Of a stretch of DNA of 6,024 nt, positions 1 to 4,465 are shown one piece after another. The notes below the pieces were generated by a model that saw nothing but the letters and a program-made list of their open reading frames with translations, was not told where the DNA came from and did no database searches. Position 1 is the stretch's first letter, and every line of letters starts with the position of its first letter. A program made the position numbers and the translations under genes. The DNA is from an uncultured bacterium (lineage in GTDB: Bacteria; Verrucomicrobiota; Kiritimatiellia; CAIKKV01). The stretch covers positions 1 through 6,024 of the forward strand of contig CAIKKV010000451.1 in NCBI GenBank assembly GCA_903828035.1. Reading direction: 5' to 3'.

Positions 1-1
1 C

Positions 2-691
2 CCGAAGCTGCCGGCGGCTTTTCGCGGCATGGCGGGGCGCGCCTTGCGCCGGCTCCTGCTGAGCCTCCCCGCCCGAGCCCCGGGACTCCCCTTTTACCGG
101 GAGCCCCCGGGCTGTGATTTCGATCCCGCTCTCTCCGCGCGCCCCCTCCCCTCCCTGCTGTACCTGGAAGGGTACTGGCAGAACGAGGCCTACTTCCGCG
201 CGATCGCCCCCGAGCTCCGCGGGCAGCTGCAAGCGGTTCTCCCGCCGGACCCCGAATCCGCCCGGCTGGCCGGCGACTGGAATCCGGAAACCACCGTCTC
301 CCTGCATATCCGGCGCCACTGGAATCCGCCCGGCGCCCGGCCGGATTCCCGCGCCGGCTATGTCACGCTCGAAGCGGACTATTACAGGAACGCCATTCAT
401 GCCGTCCGCCAGGCCATTCCAAACCCCCTGTTCGTGGTGTTCGGCGACGATCGCACCTGGGCGCAAACGGCCCTCCCCCTTCCGCCGGAGCGGACGGTCT
501 GGATCCCCGACGGGCGGGATGACGTCGCCGATCTCCTGCTGATGGCCCGGTGCCGCCATCACATCATCGCCAACAGCTCGTTCAGCTGGTGGGGCGCCTG
601 GCTGGGGGAATCCGCGTCCAGCCTCATCCTCGCCCCCGTCTCCGGATTCGCCAACCACCAGACCGTGCCGCCCCGGTGGAAAACCCTATGA
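2..691 (+). CDS. Alpha-1,2-fucosyltransferase-like glycosyltransferase, family GT11 (5' partial)
   Basis: This is the C-terminal part of a GT11 family enzyme, which transfers fucose from GDP-fucose to a sugar acceptor in the cytoplasm during glycan assembly. The frame stays open to the window edge, and GT11 proteins are usually near 280-300 residues. The ATG at 29 (220 residues) is therefore probably internal and the true start lies upstream. Counting from that ATG, visible family signatures are YLEGYWQ (45-51), the HxRR donor-binding motif as HIRR (93-96), the FGDDRTW segment (138-144), and the very typical IIANSSFSWWGAWL block (179-192). After HIRR the family usually has Gly-Asp-Tyr; here it reads His-Trp-Asn, so the normally conserved Asp is missing. 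The family call is firm; the linkage and donor (fucose or another sugar) are inferred from the family. The stop overlaps the next gene's start as ATGA, suggesting translational coupling. Confidence 0.88.
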   Translation, partial: PKLPAAFRGMAGRALRRLLLSLPARAPGLPFYREPPGCDFDPALSARPLPSLLYLEGYWQNEAYFRAIAPELRGQLQAVLPPDPESARLAGDWNPETTVSLHIRRHWNPPGARPDSRAGYVTLEADYYRNAIHAVRQAIPNPLFVVFGDDRTWAQTALPLPPERTVWIPDGRDDVADLLLMARCRHHIIANSSFSWWGAWLGESASSLILAPVSGFANHQTVPPRWKTL

Positions 692-1851
692 ACAGCACCC
701 CCTTCTATTTGATCATCCGGCCGGAGCTGGCGCCGTACCGGGTTGATTTCTTCAATGATGTGCTGGCCCGAAACCCCAACGGCCGCCTCATCTTCCTGGT
801 TCTTAACGAAGACCAGACCTTCAGCCACGACCTTTCCTACCAGCGCCTGACGGCGCCCTATTCCTTCGCGCCGTTCCCGGCCGGAATGGGGCGCCACTGG
901 GCCTTCCTGGGAATCCGCGCCCTCCTGCGCCGCTTCAAGCCGGGGATCGTGGTCACGACGGAGTACTCCGTGATCTCCGTTCTTTTCGCCCTCCTGGTCC
1001 GCGCGAGGCCCGGCTTGAAGCTGATCGTCTGGACGGACGACTCCGCGGACAACCTGGAACACAACTTCACGTGGGGGCGGCGGCTGCGCCGGCGGCTGGT
1101 GCTGGGCGCGGCAAAGGCCCTGGTTTGCTGCAACACAAGGGTCCGGGACTTTTATTGCCGCCAGTTCCCCGGGCTGCCGGTCTTCTGTTCCCGGATTTTG
1201 CAGGACCCGGAAGTCGTGTCCGCCGCCCTCTCCGACGCAAGGCCCCTGGCGGAAGAGTATGTGGAGCGGTATCGCCTGCGCGGCAAGAAGGTGATCCTGT
1301 TCGTGGGCCGCCTGCACCCCGTCAAAAACCTGCCCCGCCTGATCCGCGCCTTTGCCGCGATCCCCGAAGGCCGCCGCGCCGGCCTCGTCCTGGCCATCGT
1401 GGGCGACGGAAAGCTGCTGGGCGCCCTGCAGGCGCTGGCGCGCTCGCTGGCCGTGGAGCCCTCCGTCATTTTCGCGGGGCAGCAGCAGGGCCGCCCCCTG
1501 TGGGCGTGGTACACCGTCGGCCAGGTGCTGGTGCTGCCCAGCGTCAACGAGCGGTTCGGCGCCGTCGTCAACGAGGCGCTGCTGGCCGGGATGCCGGTGC
1601 TGTGCTCAAACCGGGCCGGCGCCGAAGACCTGATCGAGCCGGGCGTCAACGGGGAGCTGATCGACCCCCTGGACATCCCGGAGTTAAGCCTCAAGCTGGA
1701 ACAAACCCTGGCCCGGCTCCCCCCGGTCGCCTCGATCGAACCCCGGCCCGACCGCATGCTGCATGCCTATCGGGAAAGCGTGCAAGCCTTCCTTTCCGCC
1801 ATCCAAACGACCGCCGGCGCGGATTCGGCCGGAGTAAAGGACAGACCATGA
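688..1851 (+). CDS. Glycosyltransferase family 4 (GT-B fold), glycan assembly
   Basis: This encodes a 387-residue cytoplasmic retaining glycosyltransferase of the GT4 type, expected to add a sugar from a nucleotide-sugar donor to a lipid-linked acceptor. The N-terminal half is an acceptor-binding Rossmann-like domain, opening with a strand and the RPELAPYRVDFF loop (11-22). The C-terminal donor domain starts near 200 with VILFVGRLHPVKN (202-214), holding the usual Arg208 and Lys213 that contact the donor phosphates. It continues with VGDG (238-241), LVLPSVNERFG (281-291) and the EX7E motif Glu288/Glu296 in ERFGAVVNE, then GAEDLIEPGVNGELID (311-326). Length is normal for the family. The frame is open further upstream (to 550), but that stretch lies inside the GT11 gene and reads as low-complexity shadow. 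The ATG at 688, in a 4-base overlap with the previous stop and with homology beginning at once, is the better start. It ends in another ATGA overlap. Sugar specificity cannot be read from the sequence. Confidence 0.92.
   Translation: MNSTPFYLIIRPELAPYRVDFFNDVLARNPNGRLIFLVLNEDQTFSHDLSYQRLTAPYSFAPFPAGMGRHWAFLGIRALLRRFKPGIVVTTEYSVISVLFALLVRARPGLKLIVWTDDSADNLEHNFTWGRRLRRRLVLGAAKALVCCNTRVRDFYCRQFPGLPVFCSRILQDPEVVSAALSDARPLAEEYVERYRLRGKKVILFVGRLHPVKNLPRLIRAFAAIPEGRRAGLVLAIVGDGKLLGALQALARSLAVEPSVIFAGQQQGRPLWAWYTVGQVLVLPSVNERFGAVVNEALLAGMPVLCSNRAGAEDLIEPGVNGELIDPLDIPELSLKLEQTLARLPPVASIEPRPDRMLHAYRESVQAFLSAIQTTAGADSAGVKDRP
1837..1841 (+). promoter_or_regulatory. Shine-Dalgarno site for the cytidylyltransferase gene
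   Basis: AAGGA lies six bases before the ATG at 1848, with a second purine-rich GGAG at 1831-1834. It is the clearest ribosome binding site in the window. It fixes the start of the cytidylyltransferase at 1848 even though its frame is open for hundreds of bases upstream. Confidence 0.6.
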
Positions 1852-2312
1852 AAAAGAAACCGCCCCGCAAGGTGGTCTACACGTCGGGCACCTTCGACCT
1901 CTTCCACAGCAATCACCTGCAGATGATCAAGTATGCCCGCGGGCTGGGCGACGTGCTGATCGTCGGCGTCAGCACGGACGAGCTGGTCTGCACCTACAAG
2001 GATCCGCCCATCATCCCCTTCGAGGAGCGCCTGGCCATAGTCGAGGGGCTGAAATATCCCGATATCGTCATCCCGCAGCGGTCCCTCGACCACCGGGAGC
2101 TCGTCGCCCGCCTGAACATCGACATTTTCGTGGTCGGCGACGACTGGACGGGAAAATACGACTACCTGAAGGAACAGGGGGTCCAGGTCTTCTACTTCCC
2201 CTACGGGGCCGGAGTCAGCTCAACGGAGCTGCGGCAGCGCATCCTGGACAACTACCAGAAGATCCGCAACCAGATCGACACGCATGGAAACCCCGACATT
2301 GTCGCCCGCTGA
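1848..2312 (+). CDS. TagD-like cytidylyltransferase (HxGH nucleotidyltransferase superfamily) with variant motifs
   Basis: This is a 154-residue protein resembling glycerol-3-phosphate cytidylyltransferase (TagD) and ethanolamine-phosphate cytidylyltransferase, which make CDP-alcohols from CTP and an alcohol phosphate. It shows SGTFDLFH (13-20), the nucleotide-binding motif as HSNH (20-23), LIVGVSTDE (37-45), a PFEERLAIVEGLKYPDIVIP helix-strand (57-76), and VVGDDWTGKYDYL (95-107), close to GDDWEGKFDFL of TagD. The C-terminal motif is GVSST (122-126), matching GIST(T/S). Two deviations stand out. The canonical Gly of HxGH is Asn22, and the Arg before the GIST motif (RTEGIST in TagD and eukaryotic cytidylyltransferases) is Tyr119. 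The substrate is therefore uncertain; an adenylyltransferase or a different CDP-alcohol is possible. The start follows a clear Shine-Dalgarno and overlaps the GT4 stop by 4 bases. The following reductase and the downstream CDP-alcohol phosphatidyltransferase support a role in making an activated alcohol. Confidence 0.85.
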   Translation: MKKKPPRKVVYTSGTFDLFHSNHLQMIKYARGLGDVLIVGVSTDELVCTYKDPPIIPFEERLAIVEGLKYPDIVIPQRSLDHRELVARLNIDIFVVGDDWTGKYDYLKEQGVQVFYFPYGAGVSSTELRQRILDNYQKIRNQIDTHGNPDIVAR

Positions 2313-2910
2313 CCGGAAAGTCCTGCTGACGGGCGGAGGGGGCGGCATCGCCGCGGCCCTTCGCAAAACGCTCGAGGGGAAATGCCTGCTCGCGGCGCCG
2401 GACCGTCTTCACCTGGACGTGACGGACGAGCAGGCGGTCCGGAGGTGCTTCCTCGAGCAGGGGCCCTTTGATGTCGTCATCAACAATGCCGGCTGCATCC
2501 ACCCCGCCACCGTAAAAGACTCCGTGCCGGCGGAGTGGATCCGGGATATCCAGGTGAACCTGATCGGCGCCTACCTGGTGACCCGGATGGCGCTGGAGCA
2601 GAATCCCGGGGCCATGATCATCACCATCGCCTCGACGGCCGGATACGCCGCCTACAGGCAGTGGAGCTCCTACTGCGCCTCGAAGGCGGGAGTGCTGACG
2701 CTGACCAAGTCGCTGGCCCTGGAAGGCGTGAAGGCCTTTGCCGTGGCCCCCGGAGCCACCGACACGAAGTTCCGCGAGGGCCTGGGCCTGCCGGACGCGG
2801 CGCTGATGCCGCCGGAACGGGTTTCGGAACTGGTTCTGGATATCATGGCGGGGCGCTATCGCCCCGGCGATGTTCTCTTTGTGCGCCACAACGAGTTCAA
2901 GGTCCTGTGA
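2284..2910 (+). CDS. Short-chain dehydrogenase/reductase (SDR family, NAD(P)-dependent)
   Basis: This 208-residue cytoplasmic oxidoreductase is of the classical SDR type, which interconverts a carbonyl and an alcohol using NAD(H) or NADP(H). The cofactor motif is TGGGGGIA (16-23), where the usual TGxxxGIG ends in Ala instead of Gly. It is followed by LDVTD (44-48), NNAG (67-70) and the catalytic tetrad Asn92, Ser117, Tyr130 and Lys134 (YCASK), with the typical Ser-to-Tyr spacing of 13. VAPGATDT (154-161) is the usual PG motif. It is short against the normal 250 or so, mainly because the region between the first strand and LDVTD and the C-terminal substrate loop are both compact; all catalytic residues are kept, so it is probably active. 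The ATG at 2284 lies 29 bases inside the preceding gene, with no strong ribosome binding site. The first beta strand begins at residue 12, so no much later start is possible. It probably makes or modifies the alcohol used by the adjacent cytidylyltransferase; this is inference from position. Confidence 0.88.
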   Translation: METPTLSPADRKVLLTGGGGGIAAALRKTLEGKCLLAAPDRLHLDVTDEQAVRRCFLEQGPFDVVINNAGCIHPATVKDSVPAEWIRDIQVNLIGAYLVTRMALEQNPGAMIITIASTAGYAAYRQWSSYCASKAGVLTLTKSLALEGVKAFAVAPGATDTKFREGLGLPDAALMPPERVSELVLDIMAGRYRPGDVLFVRHNEFKVL

Positions 2911-3752
2911 GCGCGAACCCGATGATCCTCTCGGCCTTGATGACGTGCCACAACCGGCGCGCGTCAACCGTTTCCTGTATCGCCGCCTTTTTCAGCCAGG
3001 AGCTGCCCCCGGGCTGGGCGCCGCGCGTGACCCTGGTGGACGACGCGTCCACCGATGGCACGGCGGAGGAAGTCCGCGCGCGCTTCCCGGAGGTCCGCAT
3101 TGTCGGGGCCGATGGCACGCTGTTCTGGTGCCGGGGCATGCAGCGGGCCTGGAAACACGCCGCGGGCGAAAACCCCGACGCCTACCTGTGGCTGAACGAC
3201 GACACCCTGCTTCTTCCCGGGGCCCTGCGCCGGCTCCTCGAGGTCTGGTCCGGGGCGAAAGCGGCCGGCATGCCGGCCACGATCGTCGTCGGCGCCGTTC
3301 GCGATCCGGGCACGGGCCAGTACGTGTATGGCGGGCAGCGGCGCGCGGGGCGCAACCCGGCCCGCGTCGATCCCGTCGGGCCGTCGACGCGGGTGGAATC
3401 CTGCGACACCTTCCAGGGAAACTGCGTGCTGGTTCCGCGGGACGTTTTCGAGCGGGTCGGGCTGATCGATTCCTTTCAACACGGCATGGGCGACACCGAC
3501 TACGGCCTGCGGGCCGTCCGGGCAGGCTGCCGGATCCTCGTGGCGCCCGGGTATTCGGCCGAATGCCCGGGCAACCCGAAGCGCGGCCAGTGGCTCAACC
3601 GGCGCCTGGGCCGCCGGGAGCGGTGGCGCCTGCTCCGGGATCGCAAGGAGCTGCCGCCCGGCGATTGGCTGAAGTTCATGCGGCGGCATGGCGGCTTCGC
3701 ATGGCCCCTCTACTTCCTGTCCCCCTATTTGCGCGTCCTGCTCGGAAGATAA
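2907..3752 (+). CDS. Glycosyltransferase family 2 (GT-A fold)
   Basis: This is a 281-residue cytoplasmic inverting glycosyltransferase that would add a sugar to the growing glycan. Counting from the GTG start, the nucleotide-binding start of the GT-A fold is LVDDASTDGT (43-52), followed by GADGTLFWCRGM (67-78), the metal-binding DXD-like segment LWLNDDT (94-100), FQGNCVLVPRDVF (169-181) and GMGDTDYGLRA (194-203), which carries the probable catalytic Asp. The pattern is that of GT2 enzymes often annotated as rhamnosyltransferase-like, but the donor cannot be told. Two starts are possible. The GTG at 2907 overlaps the SDR stop as GTGA, matching the coupling used elsewhere in this operon. The ATG at 2922 would shorten the protein by five residues. 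I prefer the GTG because of the overlap pattern. The frame is open further upstream, but that part is an out-of-frame shadow of the SDR. Confidence 0.9.
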   Translation: MSANPMILSALMTCHNRRASTVSCIAAFFSQELPPGWAPRVTLVDDASTDGTAEEVRARFPEVRIVGADGTLFWCRGMQRAWKHAAGENPDAYLWLNDDTLLLPGALRRLLEVWSGAKAAGMPATIVVGAVRDPGTGQYVYGGQRRAGRNPARVDPVGPSTRVESCDTFQGNCVLVPRDVFERVGLIDSFQHGMGDTDYGLRAVRAGCRILVAPGYSAECPGNPKRGQWLNRRLGRRERWRLLRDRKELPPGDWLKFMRRHGGFAWPLYFLSPYLRVLLGR

Positions 3753-3781
3753 GGCTCCTCAACAACGGACACCTCAACACT
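3753..3781 (+). other. Only intergenic gap in the operon; no Shine-Dalgarno visible
   Basis: These 29 bases separate the GT2 stop from the next ATG and hold no inverted repeat long enough for a terminator and no convincing promoter boxes. No purine-rich ribosome binding site lies within 5-12 bases of the ATG at 3782. The first 36 bases of the following gene are AT-rich (about 36% G+C by my count), which could favour initiation on unstructured mRNA. The stretch is probably simple read-through spacing. Confidence 0.5.
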
Positions 3782-4465
3782 ATGACAAAAGACACGATAA
3801 CCATTAAAGACATCCTCGCCGTGCTCAAGGTGGATCTTTGGACGACGCGCCTCTTTTTCGATCCACTGGCGATTCCGCTGACCGCCTGGCTGGCCGGCCG
3901 GAAGCGCGTCACGCCCAACGGGATCACCTTCGCCGCCTTGCTGATCGGCCTCCTCGCGGGGGCGCTCTTTGGCCTGGGCCACTTCCGGCTGGGGGCGCTG
4001 GGCTACTACCTGTATTTCCTCCTGGACTGCGTGGACGGCAAATTGGCCCGCGCGACGCGCCGGGACAGCGCCTGGGGCGCCATCTATGACTTCGTGGTGG
4101 ACCGGACGGTGGCGGCGGCCATGAGCTTCGGGCTGATCCTCTCCCTGCTCCGGCACGACCACGTCCTCCCCGCCGTGCTGGTGGGCGCCTATATCATTCT
4201 TTTCCTGTGGAAGGATGCCCTGACGCTCCAGCTGCAAACGGTCCGCACTCCGGTCAAGCTGGATGACGGGCCGGCGCGCCGCGGATTCCTTGTTTTTCCC
4301 GCCCTGAAGATTCACTTCCGCCCGGGCCAGATCCTCTCCTGCTTCGCGGCCTTTTTCATTGCGCCCCTCACGCACCAGTGGACGATCTGCCTTCCGGTTG
4401 CCATCCTGTGCGTTCTCTTTTCCATCGGCTATAACGTGGTGATGCCCCTGTGGACGCGCCGATGA
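3782..4465 (+). CDS. CDP-alcohol phosphatidyltransferase family membrane enzyme
   Basis: This is a 227-residue integral membrane protein that would transfer a phospho-alcohol from a CDP-linked donor to an alcohol acceptor, releasing CMP. It carries an exact family signature, D-x2-D-G-x2-A-R-x8-G-x3-D-x3-D: Asp82, Asp85, Gly86, Ala89, Arg90, Gly99, Asp103 and Asp107. These hold the two metal ions and the CDP group. Hydrophobic segments are visible near 46-65, 67-82, 109-123, 128-143, 183-196 and 200-222, giving about six membrane helices as usual for the family. The family includes enzymes using CDP-diacylglycerol with a small polar acceptor, and enzymes using a CDP-polar group with a lipid acceptor. 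With a cytidylyltransferase two genes upstream, the second type is attractive, but the sequence does not decide it. The ATG at 3782 is the only start in reach, since no start codon precedes it in frame before the gap. It ends in an ATGA overlap with the next gene. Confidence 0.93.
   Translation: MTKDTITIKDILAVLKVDLWTTRLFFDPLAIPLTAWLAGRKRVTPNGITFAALLIGLLAGALFGLGHFRLGALGYYLYFLLDCVDGKLARATRRDSAWGAIYDFVVDRTVAAAMSFGLILSLLRHDHVLPAVLVGAYIILFLWKDALTLQLQTVRTPVKLDDGPARRGFLVFPALKIHFRPGQILSCFAAFFIAPLTHQWTICLPVAILCVLFSIGYNVVMPLWTRR

Noticed and set aside
550..687. Upstream start for the GT4 gene giving 46 more residues
   Set aside because: The added segment is inside the conserved SSFSWWGAWL region of the GT11 gene read in another frame and resembles nothing in GT4. 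The ATGA overlap at 688 fits better.
1071..1847. In-frame 5' extension of the cytidylyltransferase, suggesting a larger fusion protein
   Set aside because: The extension is Pro/Arg/Gly-rich, lies wholly inside the GT4 gene in another frame, and the ATG at 1848 has a good Shine-Dalgarno followed at once by homology.
1848..2312. Naming the gene tagD and predicting teichoic acid synthesis
   Set aside because: Two signature motifs differ from TagD, and no polyglycerol-phosphate polymerase or other teichoic acid gene is visible in the window.
2535..2906. In-frame 5' extension of the GT2 gene
   Set aside because: It overlaps the catalytic part of the SDR in another frame and has no recognisable domain. 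The GT2 fold begins right after the GTG at 2907.
2215..2967. Minus-strand open frame opposite the SDR
   Set aside because: It has no domain signature, a skewed Gly/Arg/Gln/His content, and lies opposite a gene with a complete catalytic tetrad.
2870..3781. In-frame 5' extension of the phosphatidyltransferase across the whole GT2 gene
   Set aside because: The composition is low-complexity Arg/Gly/Pro/Ala, while the GT2 frame carries all catalytic motifs. Absence of stops is expected at this G+C content.
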